DNA of 64,000 nt from Rubeoparvulum massiliense (GCF_001049895.1 NZ_CVPE01000004.1:62001-126000), one strand, 5' to 3'. Shown: positions 25,986 through 34,927, counted from the stretch's first letter. The notes: generated by a model not told the origin, from the sequence alone. Program-made: numbers and translations.

Positions 25986-26930
25986 TTGAATAATACAAAA
26001 ACTATAAAAGTCAACTATATTATTGAAGCAAAAAAATATAAGGAACGCCTATATATCGCACTAAAAGCTGCAAAAATATGTGTGTTTGAAGTTGATTTAG
26101 CCCATCAATTATATACCTTTTTTGAAAATGCTGAAGATATATTCGGAGTATCCGGTGATGTAATCCTTAAAGATGTTCAACCTTATAGCAAATTAAGCCC
26201 AAGTGAATATCAAAAGGCTGTAACCGAATATTTTTCACATCCAGATGATGCTCAAGTTATAGATGAAGCTTTTCAATGTATATTTAATGGGAAATCAACT
26301 ACTTATGAAGCACGCATGAGAGCTGGAGGTTCTGATTTTATATGGTGCAAAATTGATGTTACACCTATTAATGAAAACAACATACCTGTGAAAATGATCG
26401 GTGTCATTACAGACATTACAAGTATGAAAACAAAGACAGACACGTTAGAGAAAGCTGTTAAACTTGACAACTTTACTGGCCTTTATAACAAAAATCATAC
26501 GATAGATTTGATCGTTAAATCATTATACAGAAATTCTACCCAGAGACATGCTCTCATATTGATTGATATTGATAACTTTAAAAAATTCAATGATACGTAT
26601 GGTCATGCATTAGGAGATAATATTATCAAGTTAGTCGCTGACACATTAAATAGAAGTTTTAGAAAAACAGATATTATTGGCAGATTTGGTGGAGATGAGT
26701 TCATCCTTTTAATACTGGATATTCCTAATATTGAATGGCTTAGCCAAAAGCTTCAGCAGTTAATTAAATGCGAAGGCGATAGTTATAGTTGCACAAATAG
26801 CATTGGCGTATCCATTTTTCCAGAAGATGCAACAGAATTTGACTTGCTATTCAAAAAAGCAGATAAGGCATTATATCAGTCAAAGTTCGTCAAGGGAACA
26901 TATACATTCTTTTCTGATTTCAACACATAA
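25986..26930 (+). CDS. PAS-GGDEF diguanylate cyclase
   Basis: 314 residues. Residues 15-140 form a PAS/PAC sensor domain ending in the I-G-V-I-T-D-I-T motif. Residues 150-310 are a GGDEF domain with intact G-G-D-E-F in G-R-F-G-G-D-E-F and the D-I-D-N-F-K-K-F-N-D metal and substrate segment. It makes cyclic di-GMP from two GTP in response to a cytosolic signal. No membrane helix is present. The TTG at 25986 with AGAAGGG 7 bases upstream is the likely start. The frame is open to 25947, but that part is IS-like sequence. Confidence 0.85.
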   Translation: MNNTKTIKVNYIIEAKKYKERLYIALKAAKICVFEVDLAHQLYTFFENAEDIFGVSGDVILKDVQPYSKLSPSEYQKAVTEYFSHPDDAQVIDEAFQCIFNGKSTTYEARMRAGGSDFIWCKIDVTPINENNIPVKMIGVITDITSMKTKTDTLEKAVKLDNFTGLYNKNHTIDLIVKSLYRNSTQRHALILIDIDNFKKFNDTYGHALGDNIIKLVADTLNRSFRKTDIIGRFGGDEFILLILDIPNIEWLSQKLQQLIKCEGDSYSCTNSIGVSIFPEDATEFDLLFKKADKALYQSKFVKGTYTFFSDFNT

Positions 26931-26980
26931 TAGACATTCGCTTGGTCGATTGAGGTACTTTTGCTATGATGACTGAATAA

Positions 26981-27118
26981 AAACTGTATGAAAAAGCGCT
27001 GAAAGTCCATGACGCGCTAGCAGCGGCCAGTTCATGCCATATGAGTCATTCTACCTACTATCGTCATCTGCGTGAAGCTTTATCCAGTTTCACAGCATTG
27101 ATGCGGATCAAGAATTAA
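26981..27118 (+). pseudogene. C-terminal gene remnant, unrecognised
   Basis: 46 codons read K-L-Y-E-K-A-L-K-V-H-D-A-L, then a region ending T-Y-Y-R-H-L-R-E-A-L-S-S-F, with a stop at 27116. It lacks a start and is preceded by a stop. It looks like the helical C terminus of a small DNA-binding or sigma-like protein, but no family can be assigned. Confidence 0.3.
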
Positions 27119-27139
27119 AAATTACACTTCAAAAATAAA

Positions 27140-27173
27140 TTACCACCTGAACAGTTCCCTGTGCAGGTGGTAA
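27140..27173. terminator. Hairpin, possible terminator
   Basis: TTACCACCTG pairs with CAGGTGGTAA across 14 bases, between the cyclase region and the Nudix gene. It has no long T run, so termination is uncertain. Nothing else is visible in 26931-27277. Confidence 0.35.
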
Positions 27174-27277
27174 TATTACAAAAGCCTTGTATTTTAGCCC
27201 TTCCGAGCCTTCATTCAGACGATACAGGTGATATCAATACAACAACACAACATGGATGTAATAAACACAACTTTGAA

Positions 27278-27694
27278 TCACTTTGAATAGTTCTTTTTCA
27301 AATATTCATCAGCCTTTATCAGAATATCCTTATCCGATTCAAAGGTAAGTAGTTGAAGTGCTTCATCCAGTGGAAGCCATAATGAAGATAAAATTTCATT
27401 AGATTGAAGGACCACTATTGATTTTGTAGCTTCTGCAGCAAAATAAATGACTTCTTTCAGTACATTTGTGTAAGGTGTGTACGTATTTGACATTCGAAAG
27501 CGAAAATCAATTGCTACATGTAGTCCTGTTTCTTCAAGTACTTCCCTTTGAGCTGTTTCTATTTCAGTTTCATCGTTCTCAACGTGACCTTTTGGAAAAG
27601 ACCAGTGACCTGCAGTATGTTGAAGAATCAGATAGACTATTTCTTCGCTATCTTTGCGAAAAACAATGGCACCACAAGATTTTTCAATTTTCAT
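27278..27694 (-). CDS. Nudix hydrolase
   Basis: 138 residues. The Nudix box fits G-x5-E-x7-R-E-x-x-E-E-x-G: it starts at G-H-V-E-N-D-E and ends R-E-V-L-E-E-T-G-L (about 38-60). The N-terminal S-C-G-A-I-V-F-R and W-S-F-P-K-G-H resemble diadenosine tetraphosphate hydrolases. It cleaves nucleoside diphosphates linked to another group. I start at ATG 27694 because GGAGG is 6 bases upstream; the longer frame to 27757 lacks one. Confidence 0.85.
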   Translation of the reverse strand: MKIEKSCGAIVFRKDSEEIVYLILQHTAGHWSFPKGHVENDETEIETAQREVLEETGLHVAIDFRFRMSNTYTPYTNVLKEVIYFAAEATKSIVVLQSNEILSSLWLPLDEALQLLTFESDKDILIKADEYLKKNYSK

Positions 27695-27767
27695 AAATGC
27701 CTCCAAAATAATCTTTATACGGTTTCTACCAGGGGAGAATATTGTACCTTTTCTCATCGGATTACTC

Positions 27768-28015
27768 GATGGTAAATCCCGAAGAAGTTATAAGTTCCCT
27801 TATGTCATCGCCATAGAAGTACCTTAGTCTAATACTGTCATGATATTCTTCAATTAACTCGTCACCCTCAATGGTGGATTCAAAATCTAGGTGTTCATTT
27901 TGAACAATCCAAGCCCCATATATTGTTTCTTCCTCAGCAAGGGGGACTGTAATTCTGCCTGTACCACACGCCAATTCAAGTGTATTACCCCCAAATTTTC
28001 TCGCCCTATCTACTC
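27768..28015 (-). pseudogene. Deleted copy of the methyltransferase at 31.5-32.3 kb
   Basis: Both ends match the methyltransferase gene. The A-C-G-T-G-R-I-T-V-P-L-A-E-E SAM-binding segment joins directly to N-E-H-L-D-F-E-S-T and then to L-I-E-E-Y-H-D-S-I-R-L-R-Y-F-Y-G-D-D. About 110 codons are missing between these parts. Homology stops at about 27,768 on one side and about 28,015 on the other, so it is a duplicated and deleted fragment with no complete domain. Confidence 0.75.
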
Positions 28016-28040
28016 AAAATGTCCTGGACTTCGGTCATGA

Positions 28041-28428
28041 TCAGCATTTCCAGTTGATTTTCGCTGGACTGGTTTCATTCTCCACGGCAACAGCACGCAG
28101 CGCGTCAAGCATACGCCCGCATGGCACTCGAGGATTGCTGTTTTTGCTTCCGGGAGCTTTATTTCTCCCGACAACCACTGCCAGGCAGCAATCAGTGCAT
28201 TTTGCGGACGTAGATCATCCGGATAGTACTTGCTCCAAAGCGGCAATAAGACTCGTTCGGCATAATCTACCGCCCAATGTGCAAGCGTTGATTTACTCTG
28301 CGTTTCAATTAACTTTACAAGTGGCTGAATATACGGTGCATCCCAGTTACTTAACATTTTTCGTGCTTTCGGCATACTCATCCCCCAATTCGTGATGATT
28401 CCCGTGCCTTTGCTTGTCTTGTACACCG
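28041..28428 (-). pseudogene. Imm5-like putative immunity protein, deleted and frameshifted
   Basis: The frame reads M-P-K-A-R-K-M-L-S-N-W-D-A-P-Y-I-Q-P-L and S-T-L-A-H-W-A-V-D-Y-A-E-R-V-L-P-L-type sequence, typical of the Imm5-like proteins. After A-I-L-E-C-H-A the frame is lost. The normal C terminus L-R-A-V-A-V-E-N-E-T-S-P-A-K is found in another frame, ending at 28041, so a segment in between has been deleted. It is not expected to work. Confidence 0.55.
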
Positions 28429-28533
28429 TCAAACGAATGACTGAACATTCTCACGCTGTACCGCAATATATGCGTCGTCTATGTCAGGGACTTTCTTGAT
28501 GATGGTTTCAAATTCATATGTCTTTTGATTCAT
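28429..28533 (-). pseudogene. N-terminal fragment of a DUF1905-type protein
   Basis: 34 codons from ATG 28533 begin M-N-Q-K-T-Y-E-F-E-T-I-I-K-K-V-P-D-I-D, the usual N terminus of DUF1905 domain proteins. They then diverge and stop at 28429, abutting the Imm5-like remnant. It is a truncated gene. The following 28534-28699 shows nothing clear. Confidence 0.5.
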
Positions 28534-28699
28534 ATTTAACTTTGTATGATATACACATAGTAAAATTCTATGTAATCATATACTCCTTTCTACGATAATC
28601 AACTTGCAAATTCGAACTTGTCACTGCGAAAACAACTAATTTATATAACATCCAATCGCCTAACCGTGTTTTCCCTCCAGATCGCTCTCATTAAAAATA

Positions 28700-29686
28700 C
28701 TATAATAAGCTTTTCCGAAGCTCTGCTGCAGTTTTGGGAGATAAGTATGCTGGAGCAATATCAAATACCGTTTTACAACCGCTCTGTCCTTCAGAATGAA
28801 GCCGGTATGCCGCTCTTGCATATGCGACTGCAACAGAAGCTGTAAACTCCGGATTTGAATCTAACTTTAGATTATATTCAATTATATGTGTGTGTTCCTC
28901 ATTCCACCCGGTCTTACCCGATCTGATCACAAAACCACCATGAGGGATTCCGCTGTGATTTTTCTTCAATTCATCCTCACTAATGAAATGTACGGTTGTA
29001 TCGTAATCTGCAAAGTAATTGGGCATATTCTTAATTTCACTCTCGATTCTTGCTTTGTCCGCTCCTTCCTCAGCTACCACAAAGCATTCACGCGTATGCT
29101 TCTCACGTGTGGAAAGCACGGGATTTTTACCGCTACGAACATCTGAGAGCGCATTTTCAACGGGAACGGTATATTGTTTAGCATCCTTTACACCAGCGAT
29201 TCTGCGAATTGCATCCGAATGCCCTTGACTGACACCCTTACCCCAAAACGTATAGTCTTGTCCATTGGGCAGGATCGCATCAGCATATAGTCTGTTAAGG
29301 GAGAACATACCGGGATCCCAGCCAGCCGAAATAATGCCAATTTTACCGCTTTTCTTAGCGGCAGCATCTACAGCTTCAAAATGCTGAGGAATTCCAGCAT
29401 GGGTATCAAAGCTATCGACGATATTAAACATCTCCGCATATTTTGGCGATTGTGCAGGCAGGTCTGTTGCACTTCCCCCGCAAAGAATCATGACATCAAT
29501 TGCCTCTTTCATGTTCTCAGCTTCATCGACATGACAGACCTTTGCAGTTTCGGTTAGTACTTTTAAATTTTTTGGATCGCGCCGTGTAAAGATTGCTACA
29601 AGCTCCATATCCGGATTTTGTTTAATTGCACATTCTACGCCGCGCCCCAAATTACCATAGCCCATTATTCCTACTCGAATACTCAT
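28700..29686 (-). CDS. ddh: meso-Diaminopimelate dehydrogenase
   Basis: 328 residues, the usual length. It starts M-S-I-R-V-G-I-M-G-Y-G-N-L-G-R-G with the NADP-binding G-x-G-x-x-G, followed by the active-site region S-A-G-W-D-P-G-M-F-S-L-N-R. The C-terminal half carries the G-K-G-V-S-Q-G-H-S-D-A-I-R-R and H-G-G-F-V-I-R segments. It makes meso-diaminopimelate from tetrahydrodipicolinate, ammonia and NADPH for lysine and peptidoglycan in one step. AAGGGG upstream of ATG 29686 supports this start; the longer frame to 29764 overlaps the neighbour. It follows the membrane gene by 16 bases. Confidence 0.93.
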   Translation of the reverse strand: MSIRVGIMGYGNLGRGVECAIKQNPDMELVAIFTRRDPKNLKVLTETAKVCHVDEAENMKEAIDVMILCGGSATDLPAQSPKYAEMFNIVDSFDTHAGIPQHFEAVDAAAKKSGKIGIISAGWDPGMFSLNRLYADAILPNGQDYTFWGKGVSQGHSDAIRRIAGVKDAKQYTVPVENALSDVRSGKNPVLSTREKHTRECFVVAEEGADKARIESEIKNMPNYFADYDTTVHFISEDELKKNHSGIPHGGFVIRSGKTGWNEEHTHIIEYNLKLDSNPEFTASVAVAYARAAYRLHSEGQSGCKTVFDIAPAYLSPKTAAELRKSLL

Positions 29687-29702
29687 TTTCCATAACCCCT
29701 TT

Positions 29703-30932
29703 CTATTTAGTAGCCATCCCATTCCAGACAGGAACCCCCACCAGTTGGGAAATCTGCTCAGCATCTGCCAGAGCTTGTTCTAGATTGATATAGGTCATGA
29801 TATACTTTCTCGCGCCATTATGTAATACCAGATTCAACTCATAGGCATAAAAATAACGATCTTCATGGAAGTTTTCTGAACTACTACTAACCCTACCGAT
29901 TTTTTTCAAAAGTTGAATTGCATGAATCTGGTTGAAGGACACACAATACTTCTGGTTACTCATTTTTGTGCATCCCTTTTGTCTCCATCCTCTGTAGAAC
30001 AATCCTTTTCGACTGTCAAAACCGATTGGAATAATACTTTGAACAAAAATCACAGTCCCTGATATCACAAAAATCAGCCCAAACACTGGCATTGTCCAAT
30101 GTTTGATGATTACAGCAAAATAAGCGACCAGCATAGCTGTACCTACTATGATGAAAAAGATGCCAATAATTTTTGACAATATAGTTGATCGGTAGACGAG
30201 GTCATGATCTGCTGTTCGAAATAGCCTGTGAGTTGTAAAATTGGCACTACCCGATTTAAGACATCGCCAGCTACAATTCATCGCTACAGGATCATTATAT
30301 CTTTCAGGATGCACTGTTGGGTACTTCTTGGTTTTCATATTATATAGACCTATGCTTAAGCCGATACCAATACCAAGTGAAATGGTGATCGCTAGAAAAT
30401 TTATATCTATTTTACCAAAAACCTCTGACAAATTCTCCAACCAGGCTTTTATGTAATGCCCCGAGTTCATGGCTCCAACTAATAATCCAAAAGGAATAGA
30501 AATAGTCCCACAGACAGCAGAAAATAACCAAATGGATATTCTACCATAGATCATTAACCCAACAACTGCGCCAAAAATGATTCCCATCAAGACGATGGCA
30601 CTAATATCGGGAATTGCAGAATTCTCAAAATTCATGCCAATTGAAGGAAATAGCAAGCCAAAACCCTCTACTAGAAGGAAGCTTATGATAAGACTGATCG
30701 GCATCCCAATGATACCCGCAATTGCCATCCTTCCAGTCTTTTGTCGCATCTGGAGTAATAGACCGAGAAAAAGTCCTCCAATGCCTCCAGCTATTATTGT
30801 TGCCACAATATAATTATCAAGGAGCAAGATCACGAGACAGGCTATAACTCCACTAATCATAAATGAAGCCATCCCTAGTAGCATTGAACCGAGTATATAA
30901 GCTATCCTGGATGTGTTCATTTTGGACATCAT
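29703..30932 (-). CDS. Multi-pass membrane protein with C-terminal PH-like domain, unrecognised
   Basis: 409 residues. Residues 1-200 have about six membrane helices rich in Gly and Ile, residues 250-300 have two more, and residues 305-400 form a soluble beta-rich domain with A-Y-E-L-N-L-V-L-H-N-G. No family is assigned. AAAGGAGGAGATC precedes two adjacent ATG codons. The gene lies in one direction with ddh, 16 bases upstream, so the two may be co-transcribed. Confidence 0.6.
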   Translation of the reverse strand: MMSKMNTSRIAYILGSMLLGMASFMISGVIACLVILLLDNYIVATIIAGGIGGLFLGLLLQMRQKTGRMAIAGIIGMPISLIISFLLVEGFGLLFPSIGMNFENSAIPDISAIVLMGIIFGAVVGLMIYGRISIWLFSAVCGTISIPFGLLVGAMNSGHYIKAWLENLSEVFGKIDINFLAITISLGIGIGLSIGLYNMKTKKYPTVHPERYNDPVAMNCSWRCLKSGSANFTTHRLFRTADHDLVYRSTILSKIIGIFFIIVGTAMLVAYFAVIIKHWTMPVFGLIFVISGTVIFVQSIIPIGFDSRKGLFYRGWRQKGCTKMSNQKYCVSFNQIHAIQLLKKIGRVSSSSENFHEDRYFYAYELNLVLHNGARKYIMTYINLEQALADAEQISQLVGVPVWNGMATK

Positions 30933-30968
30933 GATCTCCTCCTTTAAAAGATTTCAGAGTAGCGCCTA

Positions 30969-31100
30969 TTAATGTGGAAACGCTATTTCTGCAGCTACCC
31001 AGAAAATAATTAATAGTCCAATCGGAATGGTTAGCATCGTAAGTATTGATCTATCCTTGCTTTTTACATCTGTTCGGATTAGTTTTCGTTTTCCTTTCAT
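30969..31100 (-). CDS. Possible 43-residue membrane protein
   Basis: ATG 31100 opens a 43-codon frame with a basic start (M-K-G-K-R-K-L-I-R-T) and one hydrophobic helix (L-T-I-P-I-G-L-L-I-I-F-W-V-A-A). It ends at a stop at 30969, close to the next gene's promoter region. No clear ribosome site is seen, so expression is uncertain. Confidence 0.35.
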   Translation of the reverse strand: MKGKRKLIRTDVKSKDRSILTMLTIPIGLLIIFWVAAEIAFPH

Positions 31101-31189
31101 CAATTATGTAGAATATACTATACCTATTTCAAACAGAAAACCGCAGTTCAAGAGGGTGCTTTCTTACAAACTCATAAAATGCTTTACCC

Positions 31190-31350
31190 GTGGCTTTGCG
31201 GTAGCACACGTAAAATAACCGCCCCTGCGTTCACAAGTAGGTGATGTCCCGTTAGCTGGACAGGTGTTTAATTTGAAGTTGTAACTTCATCCTCAGATAC
31301 TACAATGATTTGTAGCCCCGTCACGGTCGCCTAAATGCGAGGGATTCATG
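31190..31350 (+). ncRNA. Possible IS200/IS605-type right end / omega-RNA-like structured segment
   Basis: A GC-richer stretch forms several small hairpins (GAAGTTGTAACTTC, ACTACAATGATTTGTAG). It ends in GTCACGGTCGCC, TAAATGCGAGGGATTC, ATGAC, where the outer GTCA and TGAC and the inner CGC and GCG can pair. It resembles the structured 3-prime ends of TnpB-carrying elements as I remember them. No TnpB or IscB frame is adjacent, so it would be a relic. Confidence 0.3.
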
Positions 31351-31505
31351 ACAGAGCATGTTTATCATGCACGTGGTAAAGCCATACCTGAGCATGTTTG
31401 ATGTCATGTAGGAAACCTAAACCCACCTGTGTTTTCATTAAATAAAGAATCTGAAAATTAAGGCAAAAACCCCGAGCGAAGCGGAGCGACCACTGAAACA
31501 AATAA

Positions 31506-31524
31506 CCCACCCCGAAGGGGTGGG
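31506..31524 (-). terminator. Probable terminator of the methyltransferase gene
   Basis: CCCACCCC pairs with GGGGTGGG around a 3-base GAA loop, 9 bases after the methyltransferase stop on the minus strand. It is followed by a T-rich TTATTTGTTT stretch. Confidence 0.6.
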
Positions 31525-31532
31525 GAATACAA

Positions 31533-32313
31533 TCAAGCTTTACGACAAACAAAAATAAATTCATTACCTTCATTAATAGGAGTACCATCATACCAACCAT
31601 ACTCTTTCTCAATGGTAAATCCCGAAGAAGCTATTAGTTCCCTTATGTCATCCCCATAGAAGTACCTTAGTCTAATACTGTCATGATATTCCTCAATTAA
31701 CTCGTTACCCTTGTATAGACGGTATATATATTCCGTAAAAAGTAGCCGTTTATCGAGGTCATACGCCTTATTAATGGAATGTCTTGTAACCTTTTCGCCG
31801 CCCTCCAGGGTGGATTCAAAGTCTAATTTTTCATTAAGATTGATCCACCATTCGCCAATCTCTTTTAGAGGCTTAAATACGTTTATGATGAACTGCCCTT
31901 CGTCCTCCAAATGGCGATCAACGCACGAGAGACATCGTAATGCCTGCTCGTCATTCTCTAAGGATTGGAAGCTACGAAAAGGAATAAAAATAAGCTTGAA
32001 CTGTTCAGGCAATATAAAATCTGTCATATCACCAAATATGGTATGTATTTTTTGTTGCGATTCCTTGGATAGCTTACTTACCTTGGCTTTCAGAACTTCC
32101 AACATACTGCTTGAATAATCCAAGCCCCATATATTAATTCCTTCCTCAGCAAGCGGTATTGTAATTCTGCCTGTACCACACGCCAATTCAAGTGTATTAC
32201 CCCCAAGACTTCTCGCCCTATCCAAGTAAAAATGGGATATCGGCTGAAAATACCGCCCGATTATCTGCATCATACAGTTTAGCCGTTTTTAAATAGAAGT
32301 TCTCTATTTCCAT
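31533..32313 (-). pseudogene. Class I SAM-dependent methyltransferase, frameshifted near its N terminus
   Basis: The main frame has L-E-L-A-C-G-T-G-R-I-T (SAM motif I) near its start, then W-G-L-D-Y-S-S-S-M-L. It runs 246 codons to a stop at 31533. The true start is probably ATG 32313 with AGAGGTG upstream: that frame reads E-I-E-N-F-Y-L-K-T-A-K-L-Y-D-A-D-N-R, typical of the family. It shifts into the main frame at a run of five identical bases at 32,228-32,232, so one base is extra there. It could be a recent mutation, a sequencing error or a shifted start at 32273. Its 5-prime and 3-prime parts also exist as a fragment at 27.8-28.0 kb. Confidence 0.7.
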
Positions 32314-32425
32314 CACCTCTCAACATTTTTTCAAAACAATATCATTACATACTGCAATGACCAATTCATATAATTTTGAAAAAATCCCTCACTTTCTAAT
32401 CAGAGTTCCAATTTAAGATCGCCAT

Positions 32426-34492
32426 TCACGGTACATACTGTTCTGTAATATCTTGCACATAACCATCTTTGGTGGTAACCCAAAACGGTGGTGTAAAATC
32501 TGAAAATTGTTCTAGATGTTTAATGAAATCCTCCATATTCACAGACTTATGAGTTACTTCCTCTCCAAGTACGATAATGTTGTACTTGGTATCTTCGGTT
32601 ACTTGAAAAAACATAGGATAGTTATGAGGATTATGGATATAAAAACCATTGGGCATATCTTCATTAGGGTCGATATTGAGTTCCTCCAGTCTCTCATTAT
32701 CCTCTAATGTCAACCATTCAATTTGATCCAGATGAAAATAGGGCTTGGAATATTTTGCGGTTTCAAAGTCTGATATAAATCCAATAAAATGGCTTACTGG
32801 AGTCACCATGAAGTCTTTTACAGTGGCTGAATACTTAAGTTCAAGTTCATCCAGAGAGACATTTTGACCTAAATCATTGTTGATCCATTCGATAGCAACC
32901 TGTAAAGGATCCATAAGCCATGGTTTATGCCCCTGATCCACTTCATCTTGTAATTTCTGAAAATACTCTGTTAACCTGATATCCGTTTTTGGCGTAACAT
33001 AATACACTGAACCATTTCCATCCATCCAACGTTCTACACACCAGATGCCATGGTCTCCCTGAATAACCGGTTGGGATAAAAGAAGTTGGCAGGTTTCCCC
33101 GGTTGATAGCGGAAATTGTATAACAATATGATTCCCACTGTATGTTTCCCTAGATACCATTCCACTCTTTTCCAGAAAAATGCGAAGTGCAGTTTCTTGT
33201 CCTGCCAGTGTGGAAAGTTCTGCCTCACCACTCCAAATGGGACCTAAAAATTGTGGCGTAGAATGTTCATAAGAAAAGACCAACAGCGGTTTTCCCATAC
33301 TCGTCTCTTCGGTAATCCAACCGTTCACTTCATTCATACCACCGGCTAATATAATCTTACTCATATCTTCGGGCTTAAGGCGATATTCGAGACTCCAAAT
33401 CTCTAATGTACCTGTGGGTAAAAGTTCATCGATGGAGGCTATTTTTTCGAGTTTTGTAATTTTTCTATCGATAATCTTAAAATAATAATCATCGGTGTCA
33501 TTCGCTGCAATTGTTTCATCAATAAATTGATTAGCATAATCCTCTATCGACAGTTGCTTATCTTGGGGATCATTGATAAGCCCGATACTAATTACCACCA
33601 CAGCAATAACTGCCACAATAGCGACCCAGAACTTCGGCTCTTTGTATCTTAAGATATTCTTTATCCGTCCTTTTGTATCTCCTTCACCAAAAGCAAGAGG
33701 TGTCATTCGAAGATTTCTTTTTCCTGTTGCAAGGTTTAGCAGGGACTGGGAATATTCCTTTTTCACACCATGACCCAATTGACTTATCACAGACTCATCA
33801 CAAGACATCTCCATGTCTTTACCACTCAACCAAAAAGCAATCCATACAAACGGATTAAACCAATGAATGCATAAAACTAAATAGCTAATAAATCGAATGA
33901 CATGATCAAATCTCTTGATATGGGTTTGTTCATGAAGTAATATATATTTCCTCTCAGACTCTGATAAGGAAGCAGGTAGATAAATTTTTGGCTGAATCAA
34001 GCCTAAAACAAAAGGTGTCTCCACATTGACTGAATGATAAATATTTTCCTTTTCGTAGGTTGCATGATTTAGTTTTCTTGTCATTCTCATGAGTGATACC
34101 ATTCCATAGATTAGAAGTACCACCGTTCCAATGATCCAAAGCAATGATCCGATAAAAATCCAAACCTGCATTGGATTCACACTTGCCGTTGCATCAGCCA
34201 CAGGAAGGGAACTACTGATTGAATGATCAATATTGGAAACTCCCGTATTAATCTGGGGCGATGGATTGTACATAATATCATTGGGAATAGGTGCTGGATT
34301 CACAGGAATCAAGCTTACAATACTTTCAAAAGAAACTGGCACAATCAGTCTAAAAAGAGCCACGGCCCATAATAGATATGAGAACTTTTTTGGCGCTTTT
34401 TTTAGAAGTATTCTTGCTGCTAATATAAATAAAACGACGATACTGCCAATATAGCTCATATTAAGAATTTGTAGAAATACTTTCTCCAACAC
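32426..34492 (-). CDS. BlaR1/MecR1-like M56 metalloprotease sensor
   Basis: 688 residues. Four membrane helices flank an M56 peptidase domain with zinc motif H-E-Q-T-H at 187-191 and the downstream E-M-S-C-D-E. Another helix at about 290-310 precedes a 375-residue extracellular part that is not the usual penicillin-binding domain, so the signal may not be a beta-lactam. It presumably cleaves or inactivates the adjacent BlaI-type repressor. GTG at 34492 follows GGAGGG, 2 bases after the repressor stop. Confidence 0.85.
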   Translation of the reverse strand: MLEKVFLQILNMSYIGSIVVLFILAARILLKKAPKKFSYLLWAVALFRLIVPVSFESIVSLIPVNPAPIPNDIMYNPSPQINTGVSNIDHSISSSLPVADATASVNPMQVWIFIGSLLWIIGTVVLLIYGMVSLMRMTRKLNHATYEKENIYHSVNVETPFVLGLIQPKIYLPASLSESERKYILLHEQTHIKRFDHVIRFISYLVLCIHWFNPFVWIAFWLSGKDMEMSCDESVISQLGHGVKKEYSQSLLNLATGKRNLRMTPLAFGEGDTKGRIKNILRYKEPKFWVAIVAVIAVVVISIGLINDPQDKQLSIEDYANQFIDETIAANDTDDYYFKIIDRKITKLEKIASIDELLPTGTLEIWSLEYRLKPEDMSKIILAGGMNEVNGWITEETSMGKPLLVFSYEHSTPQFLGPIWSGEAELSTLAGQETALRIFLEKSGMVSRETYSGNHIVIQFPLSTGETCQLLLSQPVIQGDHGIWCVERWMDGNGSVYYVTPKTDIRLTEYFQKLQDEVDQGHKPWLMDPLQVAIEWINNDLGQNVSLDELELKYSATVKDFMVTPVSHFIGFISDFETAKYSKPYFHLDQIEWLTLEDNERLEELNIDPNEDMPNGFYIHNPHNYPMFFQVTEDTKYNIIVLGEEVTHKSVNMEDFIKHLEQFSDFTPPFWVTTKDGYVQDITEQYVP

Positions 34493-34494
34493 GT

Positions 34495-34857
34495 CTATCC
34501 CTCCTTGTGTTTATCAATCAGTTTTTGTATTTCTTCAATTTCCTGTTCACTCAATTTCTTCCGACGGGTAAAAGCTGTTAGAAATCTAGGCAGTGATCCT
34601 TCAAAGGATTCCACTAAAAACGCTTCACCTTTTTCCGCTAAAAAATCTTCTTTTCCCATTAAAACAATAACGGTTCCGTTGTCATTCCGAAAGATTTCCC
34701 GGTCACATAGCCGCTTTAGCATTGTATAAGTTGTCGTTCTTTTCCAGCTAAATTCCTGTACACATAATGTGATCAGATCATGGGTTTTTATCGGTGCATG
34801 TTCCCATATTAAATCAGCAAATCGCTGTTCCATTTCACCAAGCTTATATTTTTCCAT
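34495..34857 (-). CDS. BlaI/MecI/CopY-family repressor
   Basis: 120 residues with the N-terminal winged helix (L-G-E-M-E-Q-R-F-A-D-L-I-W) and W-K-R-T-T-T-Y-T-M-L-K-R-L, the BlaI recognition region. A helical dimer domain follows. I start at ATG 34857 because GGAGG is 6-7 bases upstream; the longer frame to 34908 runs through the operator. It is expected to repress its own operon with the BlaR1-like protease that follows. Confidence 0.88.
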   Translation of the reverse strand: MEKYKLGEMEQRFADLIWEHAPIKTHDLITLCVQEFSWKRTTTYTMLKRLCDREIFRNDNGTVIVLMGKEDFLAEKGEAFLVESFEGSLPRFLTAFTRRKKLSEQEIEEIQKLIDKHKEG

Positions 34858-34871
34858 AAGAAAACCTCCAT

Positions 34872-34914
34872 TGTCTAATACCTTTAGACAATTATAGTCT
34901 AACACCATTAGACA
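34872..34914. promoter_or_regulatory. Tandem operator dyads of the BlaI-type repressor
   Basis: TGTCTAA-N5-TTAGACA occupies 34872-34890. A second dyad, GTCTAA-N5-TTAGAC, lies at 34897-34913. Both have 5-base spacers and lie 15-55 bases upstream of the repressor start. Their spacing (25 bases, centre to centre) and placement fit autoregulation. The core differs from the usual TACA/TGTA BlaI core. Confidence 0.65.
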
Positions 34915-34927
34915 CCGATGTCGACAT

